Positions 33,150-42,616 of a DNA stretch of 64,000 nucleotides are shown in pieces. Position numbers and translations under genes: made by a program. The notes under the pieces were generated by a model. That model saw only the letters and a list, made by a program, of their open reading frames with translations, was not told where the DNA came from and searched no databases. The DNA comes from Streptomyces sp. Mut1 (GTDB lineage: Bacteria; Actinomycetota; Actinomycetes; Streptomycetales; Streptomycetaceae), in assembly GCF_030719295.1 (NCBI RefSeq), contig NZ_CP120997.1:4971501-5035500 (forward strand), given 5' to 3'. Every line of letters begins with the position of its first letter. The stretch's first letter is position 1.

Positions 33150-33799
33150 CGGTCCTCGGCGGGGCTTGAATGGTCGTCGGCGGGGCTTGAGATGGGGTGT
33201 CGGCCCTTGCCGGAAGGGGTTGATCGCACGCCTCGTAGGGTCAAGGTCAGGAGTCGGTCCGCCAGTTCCGGGTCGTCCGGGGACTGTTCGGCGGCCAGGG
33301 CGATGGCGTTGGTCAGTTGCATCAGGTCGTCCATGGATACATCCGCCCGGACCGAGCCGCTCTCCTGCGCGCGGGTCAGCAGCGCCGAACCCGCCTCGCG
33401 CAGCGGCGTATTGCACCGGGCCAGGGCCGAACTCTCGTCGCGGCAGGTGGACATGAGCGCCTGCGCCAGGCCGCGATACTCACCCGCATGAGTGACGATC
33501 GCACCCAGCCACTCCACCAGCGCGGCACACGGCCGCTCCGCTTCGGCCAGGTCGCGGGAGCGGGTGATGAGGGACGTCACCGCCTCCTCGAAGACGGCGC
33601 TCATCAGCGCGTGCCGGGTCGGGAAGTGGCGGTACAGCGTGCCGATGCCCACGCCCGCACGCCGCGCCACGTCCTCCAGGGACGCGTCGGTGCCGTGTTC
33701 CGCGAAGGCGCTACGGGCCTCGGCCAGCAGTCGGCCGTAATTGCGGCGCGCGTCAGCACGCATGGGCCGGGCCGGCGTCCCTGCCGTGCTCATCGCCAT
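33128..33799 (-). CDS. TetR-family transcriptional regulator
   Basis: 223 residues from ATG 33799 (GGGAGGAC eight bases upstream). The HTH reads RNYGRLLAEARSAFAEHGTDASLEDVARRAGVGIGTLYRHFPTRHALMSAVFEEAV. The ligand domain is helical and ends in a disordered tail built from three copies of a SSP-x-x-D motif, which come from the dispersed repeat. Targets are unknown. It is convergent with the DeoR gene and lies beside accA2 in the same direction, with 147 bases between accA2's stop and its start; it probably has its own promoter. Confidence 0.9.
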   Translation of the reverse strand: MAMSTAGTPARPMRADARRNYGRLLAEARSAFAEHGTDASLEDVARRAGVGIGTLYRHFPTRHALMSAVFEEAVTSLITRSRDLAEAERPCAALVEWLGAIVTHAGEYRGLAQALMSTCRDESSALARCNTPLREAGSALLTRAQESGSVRADVSMDDLMQLTNAIALAAEQSPDDPELADRLLTLTLRGVRSTPSGKGRHPISSPADDHSSPAEDRSSPSGD

Positions 33800-33946
33800 G
33801 GTGCGGTCCTCCCTGTCTCCCGGTTCCCAGGATGCCATCGCGCGGCCGGCGGTACGGCCCGTACCCGGGTCCCGAATGGCCGGCGCCCCGGTCACGTCCA
33901 ATGACATGACCGGGGCGGCGGTGGGGTGCGGGGACGGGCCCCGGCG

Positions 33947-35701
33947 TCAGTCCTTGATCTCGCAGATGGCCGCGCCCGACGAGATCGAGCTGCCGACCTC
34001 GGCGGACAGGCCCTTGACCGTGCCGGAGCGGTGCGCGTTCAGCGGCTGCTCCATCTTCATGGCCTCCAGGACGACGATCAGGTCGCCCTCCTTGACCTCC
34101 TGGCCCTCCTCCACGGCGATTTTCACGATCGTGCCCTGCATCGGGGAGGCGAGGGTGTCGCCGGAGACGGCGGAACCGGACTTCTTCGCCGCGCGGCGCT
34201 TGGGCTTGGCGCCCGCCGCGAGGCCGGTACGGGCCAGGCTCATGCCGAGCGAGGAGGGCAGCGAGACCTCCAGGCGCTTGCCGCCGACCTCGACGACGAC
34301 CGTCTCGCGGCCGGACTCGTCGTCCGCGTCCGCCTCGGCGGGAGCGGCGAACGGCTTGATCTCGTTGACGAACTCCGTCTCGATCCAGCGGGTGTGGACG
34401 CGGAACGGGTCGGCGGTGAACGCCGGGTCCGTCACGACCGCGCGGTGGAACGGGATGGCGGTGGCCATGCCCTCGACGTGGAACTCGGCCAGTGCGCGGG
34501 CCGCGCGCTGGAGCGCCTGCTCACGCGTCGCACCGGTCACGATGAGCTTCGCCAGCAGCGAGTCCCAGGCGGGGCCGATGACCGAGCCGGACTCGACGCC
34601 CGCGTCGAGCCGGACACCGGGGCCGGTCGGCGGGTCGAAGCGGGTGACGGTGCCCGGGGCCGGCAGGAAGCCGCGGCCCGGGTCCTCGCCGTTGATCCGG
34701 AACTCGATCGAGTGACCGCGGCCGGCGGGGTCGTCGTAACCCAGCTCCTCGCCGTCGGCGATGCGGAACATCTCGCGGACCAGGTCGATGCCGGAGACCT
34801 CCTCGGTCACCGGGTGCTCCACCTGGAGGCGGGTGTTGACCTCCAGGAAGGAGATCGTGCCGTCCATGCCCACGAGGAACTCGACCGTGCCGGCGCCGAC
34901 ATAGCCGGCCTCCTTCAGGATCGCCTTCGACGCCGCGTACAGCTGGGCGTTCTGCTCGTCGGACAGGAAGGGGGCCGGGGCCTCCTCCACGAGCTTCTGG
35001 TGGCGGCGCTGGAGCGAGCAGTCACGCGTCGAGACGACGACCACGTTGCCGTGGGTGTCGGCCAGGCACTGGGTCTCCACGTGGCGCGGCTTGTCGAGGT
35101 AGCGCTCCACGAAGCACTCCCCGCGCCCGAACGCGGCGACGGCCTCACGGACCGCGGAGTCGTACAGCTCCGGGATCTCCTCCAGGGTGCGCGCGACCTT
35201 CAGACCGCGACCGCCACCACCGAAGGCGGCCTTGATCGCGATCGGCAGCCCGTGCTCCTCGGCGAAGGCGACGACCTCGGCGGAACCCTCGACCGGGTCC
35301 GGGGTGCCCGCGACGAGCGGGGCACCCGCGCGCTGCGCGATGTGGCGGGCGGCGACCTTGTCACCGAGGTCCCGGATCGCCTGCGGCGGCGGGCCGATCC
35401 ACGTCAGACCGGCGTCCAGCACGGCCTGGGCGAACTCGGCGTTCTCCGAGAGGAAGCCGTAACCCGGGTGGATCGCGTCCGCCCCGGCGTCCTTGGCAGC
35501 CTGGAGCACCTTGGCGATGTCCAGATAGCTGGCCGCCGGGGTGTCACCGCCCAGAGCGAATGCCTCGTCGGCCGCACGCACGTGCAGAGCGTCGCGGTCC
35601 GGGTCTGCGTAGACGGCCACGCTCCCGATTCCCGCGTCCCGGCAGGCCCGAGCAACACGGACAGCAATTTCGCCACGGTTGGCGATGAGCACCTTGCGCA
35701 C
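33947..35701 (-). CDS. accA2: Acyl-CoA carboxylase alpha subunit (biotin carboxylase plus biotin carrier)
   Basis: 584 residues from GTG 35701, with AAGGAGGGAG upstream. The biotin carboxylase domain begins [21 protein letters not shown] and holds the ATP-grasp loop [13 protein letters not shown] and [24 protein letters not shown]. The C-terminal carrier domain has EAMKM at 546-550, with Lys549 as biotin site. It supplies carboxybiotin to beta subunits such as PccB (37689-39281) for malonyl- and methylmalonyl-CoA. BirA lies 3.7 kb away. The length is that of the streptomycete AccA1/AccA2 proteins. Confidence 0.96.
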   Translation of the reverse strand: MRKVLIANRGEIAVRVARACRDAGIGSVAVYADPDRDALHVRAADEAFALGGDTPAASYLDIAKVLQAAKDAGADAIHPGYGFLSENAEFAQAVLDAGLTWIGPPPQAIRDLGDKVAARHIAQRAGAPLVAGTPDPVEGSAEVVAFAEEHGLPIAIKAAFGGGGRGLKVARTLEEIPELYDSAVREAVAAFGRGECFVERYLDKPRHVETQCLADTHGNVVVVSTRDCSLQRRHQKLVEEAPAPFLSDEQNAQLYAASKAILKEAGYVGAGTVEFLVGMDGTISFLEVNTRLQVEHPVTEEVSGIDLVREMFRIADGEELGYDDPAGRGHSIEFRINGEDPGRGFLPAPGTVTRFDPPTGPGVRLDAGVESGSVIGPAWDSLLAKLIVTGATREQALQRAARALAEFHVEGMATAIPFHRAVVTDPAFTADPFRVHTRWIETEFVNEIKPFAAPAEADADDESGRETVVVEVGGKRLEVSLPSSLGMSLARTGLAAGAKPKRRAAKKSGSAVSGDTLASPMQGTIVKIAVEEGQEVKEGDLIVVLEAMKMEQPLNAHRSGTVKGLSAEVGSSISSGAAICEIKD

Positions 35702-36073
35702 GATGGCTCCCTCCTTGAAACAAGCTGAGTTTAGGGACAACCGACACGGTCCTACGACCCGTCCCCAATGGTGAGCTTGCCCACACGGAGTGTGATTCGA
35801 GCCATGCTCAAGTCGCGAAATCCCTTGTGACACCACGGTACGCCGGGTTCTGAAACCGCACAGTAGCGATCAGGTGTGGCCCAGGTCTCTATCGGCACGG
35901 GCAGCGACTGGCCGTGATTCTTTGTGGAGTTCCCACTAAGGGGTGGGTAATTCTTTGCCCGACGCACGAAAGCCCGGACGGATAGGGGTCCGCCGGGGTT
36001 CTCCCCGGCTCTTGTCGTGGCCATTACTCGTTAGTAAGGTCCGCGCTATCGCACGTACTGCAGGTAACAGGGG
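35702..36073. other. Intergenic region between accA2 and a membrane protein gene
   Basis: 372 bases with no convincing gene. It holds the divergent promoters and the accA2 ribosome site at its left end. A CCCAC...GTGGG inverted repeat occurs near 35932-35947, and an AT-richer patch lies around 36020-36060. I could not assign a regulator. Confidence 0.5.
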
Positions 36074-36550
36074 GTGAGCGTCGTGGCGCGCAGGCTGGTG
36101 GCTTTCATAGCCGCGCTCGTGCTGGCCGTGGAAGCCGTCGGGATCGTGATCATCAACGTGGTCCTCGGCACGGTCGTCAAGAACCAGGACATGTCCCTGG
36201 CGGGTACGGACCCCGGCGCCATGTCCAAGGGCACCTGGGTGCTCGGCGGCGTGTCCGGTCTCTTCCTGCTCCTGTGCGCCGCGCTCCTCGTCCTCGCGGG
36301 CGCCCGCGACCGGGCCCCCGGCCGCGTCGCGCGCACCGTGCTCATCTGCTGCGCGGTCGTCCACGGGGTGCTCGGGGCGCTGACCGTCGGGCTCGTCGGC
36401 TGGGCGGCGTTCGCCTGGATGATGGTGGTGCTCGGCCTGATCGTGCTGGCGCTGGTGGCGTACGGCCCCGAGGGCGCCGCGCCGGACGCCGGGCGGAAGG
36501 CCGGAACCGGGCCGGAGCCCGAGAAACCGGCCGCGCCCGCCCCCGCCTGA
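36074..36550 (+). CDS. Four-helix integral membrane protein of unknown function
   Basis: 158 residues from GTG 36074 (GGGG upstream). Four hydrophobic helices are evident: ARRLVAFIAALVLAVEAVGI, WVLGGVSGLFLLLCAALLVLAGA, RTVLICCAVVHGVLGALTVGLVG and AAFAWMMVVLGLIVLALVAYG. A short outer loop (KNQDMSLAGTDPGAMSKG) separates the first two helices. The Pro/Ala/Glu-rich C-terminus is probably cytoplasmic. No domain is recognised. It is convergent with maf, 16 bases between stops. Confidence 0.75.
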   Translation: MSVVARRLVAFIAALVLAVEAVGIVIINVVLGTVVKNQDMSLAGTDPGAMSKGTWVLGGVSGLFLLLCAALLVLAGARDRAPGRVARTVLICCAVVHGVLGALTVGLVGWAAFAWMMVVLGLIVLALVAYGPEGAAPDAGRKAGTGPEPEKPAAPAPA

Positions 36551-36566
36551 GCGGAGCCGCCGGGCC

Positions 36567-37166
36567 TCAGGCCCAGAGGTCGGTGACCGAGATTCCCAGC
36601 TCGCCCAGCAGCCGCCGCAGCAGCGGCAGCGAAAGCCCGATGACGTTGCCCGGGTCGCCCTCGATGGAGTCGACGAACGGCGCCGAGCGCCCGTCGAGGG
36701 TGAACGCCCCCGCCACGTACAGCGGTTCGCCCGAGGCCACGTAGGCGGCGATCTCGGCGTCCGACGGCTCACCGAAGCGGACCGTGGTCGACGCCGTCCG
36801 CGACACCGTCCGGCCGGTCGCGGTGTCCGTCAGGCTGTGCCCGGTCCGCAGCACCCCGGCCCGGCCGCGCATCGACTTCCAGCGGGCGGTGGCCTCCTCG
36901 GCGTCGGCCGGCTTGCCGAGCGCCTCGCCGTCGAGTTCGAGCACCGAGTCGCAGCCGATCACCAGAGCGCCGGCGGCCTCCGGGAGCGCCGCCACGACCG
37001 CCGCCTTGGCCTCGGCGAGCACGAGGGCGAGTTCGGCGGGGGTGGGGGCGCTCAGGGCGTCCTCGTCGACGCCGCTGACGATCACCTCCGGTGCGAAGCC
37101 GGCCTGGCGCAGGAGGCCGAGGCGGGCGGGGGAGGCAGAGGCGAGTACGAGGCGCTGGGCGGTCAT
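36567..37166 (-). CDS. maf: Maf-family nucleotide pyrophosphatase
   Basis: 199 residues from ATG 37166 (ATG 37175 is possible). It begins [19 protein letters not shown], the Maf substrate motif. [33 protein letters not shown] and the switch STTVRFG with a following [22 protein letters not shown] are all family positions. Maf proteins hydrolyse non-canonical or modified NTPs such as dTTP/UTP or m7GTP. The active-site Asp (GCDSV) is present. It is the neighbour of acyl-CoA carboxylase genes in many streptomycetes, with no known functional link. Confidence 0.93.
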   Translation of the reverse strand: MTAQRLVLASASPARLGLLRQAGFAPEVIVSGVDEDALSAPTPAELALVLAEAKAAVVAALPEAAGALVIGCDSVLELDGEALGKPADAEEATARWKSMRGRAGVLRTGHSLTDTATGRTVSRTASTTVRFGEPSDAEIAAYVASGEPLYVAGAFTLDGRSAPFVDSIEGDPGNVIGLSLPLLRRLLGELGISVTDLWA

Positions 37167-37207
37167 GGCCGCCATCGTACGGAGGCGGGGGCGTGCGGGT
37201 TCGTTGC

Positions 37208-37257
37208 GGGGGCTCCGCCCCCGGGCCCCCGCTCGCCGGTCGCCTGCGGGGCTTGAG
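37208..37257. repeat. Dispersed element copy (variant)
   Basis: A GGGGGCTCCGCCCCCGGGCC hairpin is followed by CCGCTCGCCGGTCGCC and GGGGCTTGAG. The central CTCAA part has diverged. It starts after the maf start and ends just downstream of the minus-strand 42-codon gene, the same placement as the other copies. Confidence 0.6.
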
Positions 37258-37261
37258 TCCT

Positions 37262-37390
37262 TCAGCGCGTGCCCAGGACGAACATCGCCACGACCATCGC
37301 CAGGGCCAGGACCAGGCCCGCGCGGCGCATCATGTTCTCCGCGTCGCGCAGTTCTTTGGGGGGCTTGTTCTCGGGGTCGGACCAGAGCAT
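37262..37390 (-). CDS. 42-residue single-pass membrane protein, MmpB-like
   Basis: ATG 37390 is preceded by GGGAGGA at ideal distance. The product begins [21 protein letters not shown], then a basic RRAG turn, then the helix [17 protein letters not shown]. The pattern matches what I recall of the streptomycete morphogenic membrane protein MmpB ([11 protein letters not shown]...), a very short protein linked to sporulation. The name rests on memory, and homology should be checked. It lies between maf and the epsilon-subunit gene, all on the minus strand. A dispersed hairpin element follows its stop. Confidence 0.7.
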   Translation of the reverse strand: MLWSDPENKPPKELRDAENMMRRAGLVLALAMVVAMFVLGTR

Positions 37391-37467
37391 GACCTGATCC
37401 TCCCGGGCGGCCCTCGGGCGGCGCCTGAGTACGGGTACTCAACCGCCGCCCCACACGTCACCAGCGG

Positions 37468-37674
37468 TTACGCGGGCCAGTAGGTCCGGGCCCAGGCGCG
37501 CGGGCCCGGCAGGTGGCGGCCGCGCCGGGCCAGGCGGCTCGGGTGGGACCATCCCGCGGGCGGCTCCGGGGTGCCGGACGACACGGCGGACACCGCCGCG
37601 GCACGGGCCTGAACCACCGCCAGGGCGGCGGCCAGCTCCTCCGGGGTCGGGTTGCCCCGTACGACCTTGATCAT
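37468..37674 (-). CDS. Acyl-CoA carboxylase epsilon subunit
   Basis: 68 residues from ATG 37674. MIKVVRGNPTPEELAAALAVVQARAAA is the conserved N-terminus of the small AccE/PccE proteins, and the C-terminus ends WSHPSRLARRGRHLPGPRAWARTYWPA, also typical. Epsilon subunits bind the beta subunit and raise activity of actinobacterial acyl-CoA carboxylases. It starts 14 bases after the pccB stop in the same direction, so the two are one operon and probably one complex with AccA2. Confidence 0.9.
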   Translation of the reverse strand: MIKVVRGNPTPEELAAALAVVQARAAAVSAVSSGTPEPPAGWSHPSRLARRGRHLPGPRAWARTYWPA

Positions 37675-37688
37675 GGCCAGGACCCTTT

Positions 37689-39281
37689 CTAGAGGGGGAT
37701 GTTGCCGTGCTTCTTGGGCGGGAGGGACTCGCGCTTGGTGCGGAGCTGGCGCAGCCCCTTCACCACGTGGGCCCGGGTGTCGGACGGCATGATCACCGCG
37801 TCCACGTACCCGCGCTCGGCCGCCACGTACGGGTTGAGGAGCGCGTCCTCGTAGTCCGTGATCAGCCCGGCCCGGGTCGCCTCCCTCGCGTCGGCGTCCG
37901 TGACGGCGGCGATCGTGCGGCGGTGCAGGATGTTGACCGCGCCCTGGGCGCCCATGACGGCGATCTGGGCGGTCGGCCAGGCGAGGTTGATGTCGGCGCC
38001 CAGGTGCTTGGAGCCCATGACGTCGTACGCGCCGCCGAACGCCTTGCGGGTGATCACCGTGATCAGCGGGACGGTCGCCTCCGCGTACGCGTAGATCAGC
38101 TTGGCGCCGCGCCGGATGATGCCGCCGTACTCCTGGTCGACGCCCGGCAGGAAGCCCGGTACGTCCACGAACGTCAGCACCGGCACGTTGAACGCGTCGC
38201 AGGTGCGGACGAAGCGGGCCGCCTTCTCGCTCGCGTTGATGTCCAGACAGCCGGCGAACTGCATCGGCTGGTTGGCGACGACGCCGACGGGGTAGCCCTC
38301 GACCCGGCCGAAGCCGGTGATGATGTTCGGCGCGAACAGGGCCTGGGTCTCCAGGAATTCGCCGTCGTCCAGCACGTGCTCGATCGCGGTGTGCATGTCG
38401 TACGGCTGGTTCGCCGAGTCCGGGATGAGCGCGTCGAGCTCGCGGTCCTCGTCGGTGGTGGCCAGGTCCGCCTCCTCCGGGAAGGCCGGGGCCTCCGAGA
38501 GGTTGTTCGACGGGAGGTAGGACAGCAGCGACTTGACGTACTCGATGGCGTCCTTCTCGTCGCCCGCCATGTGGTGCGCGACGCCGGAGGTGGTGTTGTG
38601 CGTACGGGCGCCGCCCAGCTCCTCGAAGGCGACGTCCTCACCGGTCACCGTCTTGATGACGTCGGGGCCCGTGATGAACATGTGCGAGGTCTGGTCGACC
38701 ATCACCGTGAAGTCGGTGATCGCGGGGGAGTACACCGCGCCGCCCGCGCACGGGCCGACGATCAGCGAGATCTGCGGAATCACACCCGAGGCGTGCACAT
38801 TGCGCCGGAAGATCTCCGCGAAGAGACCCAGCGCCGCCACGCCCTCCTGGATTCGGGCGCCGCCGCCGTCGTTGATGCCGATGACCGGACAGCCGGTCTT
38901 CAGCGCGAAGTCCATCACCTTGACGATCTTCTCACCGTAGACCTCGCCCAGCGAGCCGCCGAAGATGGTGAAGTCCTGCGAATACACGCACACGGGGCGG
39001 CCGTCGACCGTGCCGTAGCCGGTGACGACACCGTCCCCGTACGGCCGGTTCTTCTCGATGCCGAAGTTCGTCGAGCGGTGCCGGGCGAATTCGTCCAGCT
39101 CCACGAAGGAACCCTCGTCGAGCAGCAGATCCACGCGCTCGCGTGCGGTCAGCTTGCCCTTCGCGTGCTGCTTTTCCACCGCGCGCGCGGACCCCGCGTG
39201 GGTCGCCTCGCCGATGCGGCGCTGCAGGTCCGCGAGCTTGCCCGCGGTGGTGTGGATGTCGATCTCTTCCGGCTCGGACAT
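37689..39281 (-). CDS. pccB: Propionyl-CoA carboxylase beta subunit (carboxyltransferase)
   Basis: 530 residues from ATG 39281. Crotonase-fold carboxyltransferase motifs: [72 protein letters not shown] and [18 protein letters not shown] in the N half. [34 protein letters not shown] and [17 protein letters not shown] lie in the C half. It moves CO2 from biotin on AccA2 to propionyl-CoA, giving methylmalonyl-CoA. An Asp (MQFAGCLDI) sits at the specificity position associated with propionyl-CoA preference. Divergent from birA. Confidence 0.95.
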   Translation of the reverse strand: MSEPEEIDIHTTAGKLADLQRRIGEATHAGSARAVEKQHAKGKLTARERVDLLLDEGSFVELDEFARHRSTNFGIEKNRPYGDGVVTGYGTVDGRPVCVYSQDFTIFGGSLGEVYGEKIVKVMDFALKTGCPVIGINDGGGARIQEGVAALGLFAEIFRRNVHASGVIPQISLIVGPCAGGAVYSPAITDFTVMVDQTSHMFITGPDVIKTVTGEDVAFEELGGARTHNTTSGVAHHMAGDEKDAIEYVKSLLSYLPSNNLSEAPAFPEEADLATTDEDRELDALIPDSANQPYDMHTAIEHVLDDGEFLETQALFAPNIITGFGRVEGYPVGVVANQPMQFAGCLDINASEKAARFVRTCDAFNVPVLTFVDVPGFLPGVDQEYGGIIRRGAKLIYAYAEATVPLITVITRKAFGGAYDVMGSKHLGADINLAWPTAQIAVMGAQGAVNILHRRTIAAVTDADAREATRAGLITDYEDALLNPYVAAERGYVDAVIMPSDTRAHVVKGLRQLRTKRESLPPKKHGNIPL

Positions 39282-39403
39282 CGGGTGGCGGCTCCCTGCC
39301 TGGTCACGGGGACGACTCTGCTGCTGGTCGGCTACTGAGCCGTAGCGTATCGGCGCGGATACGGTTCGGCAGTGCGTCGTTTGACACACCTAGGGTGGGT
39401 TGC

Positions 39404-40267
39404 ATGACACCTTCGGATGCGCCACAGAGCCGTTGGTCGGACCTCGACCGGCCGCCCCTGAACGTCCCCGCGCTGCGCCGCGGCCTGCTGCGGCCCGGCG
39501 GGCTGTGGACCGCCCTGGACGTGGTGCAGAGCACGGGCTCCACCAACACCGACCTCGCCGCGCGGGCGGCCTCCCTCACCGAGGGCACCGTCCTCGTCGC
39601 CGAGGAGCAGACCGCCGGACGCGGGCGCCTGGAACGCGCCTGGACGGCCCCGGCCCGCTCCGGCCTGTTCTTCTCGGTCTACCTGGCCCCCGGCACCGTC
39701 CCCGCCGAGCGGTGGGGCTGGCTTCCGCTGCTCACCGGGGTCGCGGCGGCGACCGGCCTGGCGCGCAGCGCGGGTGTGGACATGGCCCTGAAGTGGCCCA
39801 ACGACCTGCTGGTCACAGTCGGTGGCCAGGAGCGCAAGACCGGCGGCATCCTCGCCGAGCGTGCCGGGGACGGCGTCGTCATCGGCATCGGCCTCAACGT
39901 GTCCCTGCGCGCCGACGAACTTCCCGCCCCCACCGCGGCCTCGCTCGGCCTGGCCGGAGCCGTCTCCACCGACCGCGAGACGCTGCTGCGGGGCGTCCTG
40001 CGCTCCCTGGAGCACTGGTACGGGCTGTGGCGCGACGCGGACGGCGACGCGGCGGCGAGCGGTCTCCAGGAGGCGTACGCGGCCGGCTGCGCGACCCTCG
40101 GCCGCACCGTACGGGCCCAGCTCCCCGGCGACCGCACGCTCACCGGGGAGGCGGTGGCCGTCGACGGGGACGGGCGGCTGGTCCTGTCCACCGGCGACGG
40201 GCTGCGCGAACCGGTCTCGGCGGGGGACATCGTGCACCTGCGAGGGGCCGGGGGCGGCCTGACCTGA
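39404..40267 (+). CDS. birA: Biotin-[acetyl-CoA-carboxylase] ligase
   Basis: 287 residues from ATG 39404. The ligase core is visible: VVQSTGSTNTDLAAR, the biotin loop VAEEQTAGRGRLERAWTAPARSGLFFSVYLAP, MALKWPNDLLV and GGILAERAGDGVVIGIGLNV. The C-terminal SH3-like domain ends EPVSAGDIVHLRG. There is no N-terminal helix-turn-helix, so unlike E. coli BirA it should not repress transcription. It attaches biotin to AccA2 and similar carriers. It is divergent from pccB, with 122 bases between starts. Confidence 0.95.
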   Translation: MTPSDAPQSRWSDLDRPPLNVPALRRGLLRPGGLWTALDVVQSTGSTNTDLAARAASLTEGTVLVAEEQTAGRGRLERAWTAPARSGLFFSVYLAPGTVPAERWGWLPLLTGVAAATGLARSAGVDMALKWPNDLLVTVGGQERKTGGILAERAGDGVVIGIGLNVSLRADELPAPTAASLGLAGAVSTDRETLLRGVLRSLEHWYGLWRDADGDAAASGLQEAYAAGCATLGRTVRAQLPGDRTLTGEAVAVDGDGRLVLSTGDGLREPVSAGDIVHLRGAGGGLT

Positions 40268-40393
40268 GCGGTCCCGGTCCGGGCGGCCTCGCCCTGAGGA
40301 CGTGAGGTAGGGCACACCTGCCGTATCGTTGAGGTGATCCACCGACGGACAGATCGGCAGGGCAGTGCGCAGGGAACGGGCAGGAGGCGGCTG

Positions 40394-41575
40394 GTGACCG
40401 TCGACGACACGACCTCCGGCGATGGCACGCAGCCTCCGTCGGACCCCTCGGTCCACGCCACACCGCACCACGAAGTCGACCACACGGCGGAGCCGACCGA
40501 CGACCCCCTCGCGATCCGGCTGGAACAGCTGATCCTGGGCGCCGACCGGCGCTACACGCCGTTCCAGGCGGCCCGCACCGCCGGCGTCTCCATGGACCTG
40601 GCCTCCCGCTTCTGGCGGGCCATGGGCTTCGCCGACATCGGCCAGGCCAAGGCGCTCACCGAGGCCGACGTGCTGGCGCTGCGGCGGCTGTCCGGTCTGG
40701 TCGAGGCCGGGCTGCTCAGCGAGCCGATGGCGATCCAGGTGGCCCGGTCGACCGGGCAGACCACCGCCCGGCTGGCGGAATGGCAGATCGACTCGTTCCT
40801 GGAGGGTCTCACCGAGCCGCCCGAGCCGGGCATGACCCGTACCGAGGTCACCTACCCGCTGGTCGAGCTGCTCCTGCCGGAGCTGGAGGAATTCCTGGTG
40901 TACGTGTGGCGGCGCCAGCTCGCCGCCGCCACCGGCCGGGTCGTGCAGGCGGCCGACGACGAGGAGATGGTCGACCGGCGCCTGGCCGTCGGCTTCGCGG
41001 ACCTCGTCGGCTTCACCCGGCTGACCCGCCGTCTGGAGGAGGAGGAGCTCGGCGAACTCGTCGAGTCCTTCGAGACCACCTGCGCCGACCTCGTCGCCGC
41101 GCACGGGGGCCGGCTCATCAAGACCCTCGGCGACGAGGTCCTGTTCGCCGCCGACGACGCGGGCACCGCCGCCGAGATCGCGCTGCGCCTCATAGAGGCG
41201 ATGGCCGCGGACGACACGATGCCGGCGCTGCGGGTCGGCATCGCCTTCGGCACGGTCACCACCCGGATGGGCGATGTCTTCGGCACCACGGTGAACCTCG
41301 CCAGCCGGCTGACCTCGATAGCGCCGAAGGACGCGGTCCTGGTGGACGGGGCGTTCGCCAAGGAGCTGACGCGCACGGGCGACGCCCCGGTCTCGGAGGC
41401 GCGGGCCGCGGAGGAGGCCGCCGCGGCCGCCGAGCGGGCCGAGAAGGAAGGCGCGCACGGGGAGCCCGTCCCCGTGCCCGCGTACCGCTTCGGGCTCCAG
41501 CCGATGTGGCAGCGCCCGGTGCGCGGCCTCGGCGTGGTCGAGCCGTGGCTGCTGGCCCGCCGCGGCACCACCTGA
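40394..41575 (+). CDS. cya: Class III adenylate cyclase
   Basis: 393 residues from GTG 40394, with AGGAGG nine bases upstream. The N-terminal 190 residues hold a MerR-like or helical region (YTPFQAARTAGVSMDLASRFWRAMGFADIGQAKALTEADVLALRRL) that is typical of streptomycete Cya. The cyclase homology domain carries FADLVGFTRL with metal Asp, HGGRLIKTLGDEVLF with the substrate Lys and the second metal Asp, and TTVNLASRLTSIA with the transition-state Asn and Arg. It makes cAMP, which in Streptomyces acts in germination and antibiotic production. There are no membrane helices. The C-terminal part has an Ala/Glu-rich helix. Confidence 0.93.
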   Translation: MTVDDTTSGDGTQPPSDPSVHATPHHEVDHTAEPTDDPLAIRLEQLILGADRRYTPFQAARTAGVSMDLASRFWRAMGFADIGQAKALTEADVLALRRLSGLVEAGLLSEPMAIQVARSTGQTTARLAEWQIDSFLEGLTEPPEPGMTRTEVTYPLVELLLPELEEFLVYVWRRQLAAATGRVVQAADDEEMVDRRLAVGFADLVGFTRLTRRLEEEELGELVESFETTCADLVAAHGGRLIKTLGDEVLFAADDAGTAAEIALRLIEAMAADDTMPALRVGIAFGTVTTRMGDVFGTTVNLASRLTSIAPKDAVLVDGAFAKELTRTGDAPVSEARAAEEAAAAAERAEKEGAHGEPVPVPAYRFGLQPMWQRPVRGLGVVEPWLLARRGTT

Positions 41576-41718
41576 GCCGGTCCGACGCTCCCTCGGCCCG
41601 GTCCGGCGCTCTTTCGGTTCGGGCCGGTACGCCTTCGGCCCGGTCCGGCACTCCCGTTCGCGGGGCGGCTCTGCGATCATCCCTCCGGTAACGCTCGTTA
41701 ACCGACAGGGGTGCAGCC

Positions 41719-42531
41719 ATGACCGTGACGTCCGAGCAGCGGTTCGGGGAGTTCGTCGTCGTACGGGGCCACGAGGGCCTGGAGCACGTCGCCGAGCTGG
41801 TACTCGACCGGCCCAGGGCCATGAACGCGGTGTCCACCGACATGGCCCGCTCGATCGGCGCCGCCTGCGACGCGCTCGCCGCCGACCGTGACGTGCGGGT
41901 CACCGTCCTCACCTCCAGCCACGAGCGGGCCTTCTGCGTGGGCGCCGACCTCAAGGAGCGCAACTCCTTCACCGACGCGGACCTGGTGCGCCAGCGGCCC
42001 ACCGCGCGGGCCGCCTACACGGGGGTGCTGGAGCTGCCGATGCCGACCGTCGCCGCGGTGCACGGCTTCGCGCTCGGCGGGGGCTTCGAGCTGGCCCTGT
42101 CCTGCGACCTGATCGTGGCCGACCCGACCGCCGTGGTGGGGCTGCCCGAGGTCTCCGTCGGCGTCATCCCGGGCGGCGGCGGCACCCAGCTGCTGCCGCG
42201 CCGGGTCGGGGCCGCCCGTGCCGCCGAGCTGATCTTCAGCGCCCGCCGGGTGCCGGCCGCCGAGGCGCGGGAGCTGGGCCTGGTGGACGAGCTGGTGGGG
42301 GAGGGCGAGGACCGGACCGAGGCGCTCGCGCTGGCCGGGCGCATCGCGGCCAACTCGCCGGTCGGGCTGCGGGCGGCCAAGCGGGCGCTGCGGCTCGGGC
42401 ACGGGCTCGACCTGCGGGCGGGCCTGGAAGTCGAGGACTCCGCCTGGCGGTCGGTGGCCTTCTCCGGGGACCGGGCGGAGGGCGTGGCCGCGTTCAACGA
42501 GAAGCGGAAGGCGAACTGGCCCGGGGAGTAA
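41719..42531 (+). CDS. Enoyl-CoA hydratase/isomerase family protein
   Basis: 270 residues from ATG 41719. Crotonase fold: VLDRPRAMNAVSTDMARS, oxyanion loop FCVGADLKERNSF, AAVHGFALGGGFELALSCDLIVADPTAVVGLPEVSVGVIPGGGGTQLLPRRVG. Both catalytic glutamates of hydratases appear to be present (GGGFELALS and LPEVSVG). The usual length is 255-270. The substrate is unknown; it may serve fatty-acid or branched-chain breakdown beside the carboxylase genes. It is transcribed with, but 143 bases after, cya. Confidence 0.9.
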   Translation: MTVTSEQRFGEFVVVRGHEGLEHVAELVLDRPRAMNAVSTDMARSIGAACDALAADRDVRVTVLTSSHERAFCVGADLKERNSFTDADLVRQRPTARAAYTGVLELPMPTVAAVHGFALGGGFELALSCDLIVADPTAVVGLPEVSVGVIPGGGGTQLLPRRVGAARAAELIFSARRVPAAEARELGLVDELVGEGEDRTEALALAGRIAANSPVGLRAAKRALRLGHGLDLRAGLEVEDSAWRSVAFSGDRAEGVAAFNEKRKANWPGE

Positions 42532-42578
42532 CCCTGGGTATCCATATGTGACCCAAATGATCACGCTCCGGAGTCGTT

Positions 42579-42590
42579 AAGTGATCACTT
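42579..42590. promoter_or_regulatory. BldD-like palindrome AAGTGATCACTT
   Basis: A perfect 12-bp palindrome lies 27 bases upstream of the GGDEF gene start. It contains AGTGA and TCACT arms, in line with the BldD inverted-repeat consensus (AGTgA-n-TCACc) with no spacer. BldD with c-di-GMP represses several diguanylate cyclase genes in Streptomyces, so a feedback site is plausible. Confidence 0.55.
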
Positions 42591-42616
42591 GTCTCATATC
42601 GCCCTAAACTGGCGCA

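Noticed and set aside
35702..35836. N-terminal extension of accA2 to 35836
   Set aside because: The added 45 residues have no similarity to biotin carboxylase starts, while GTG 35701 has AAGGAGGGAG upstream.
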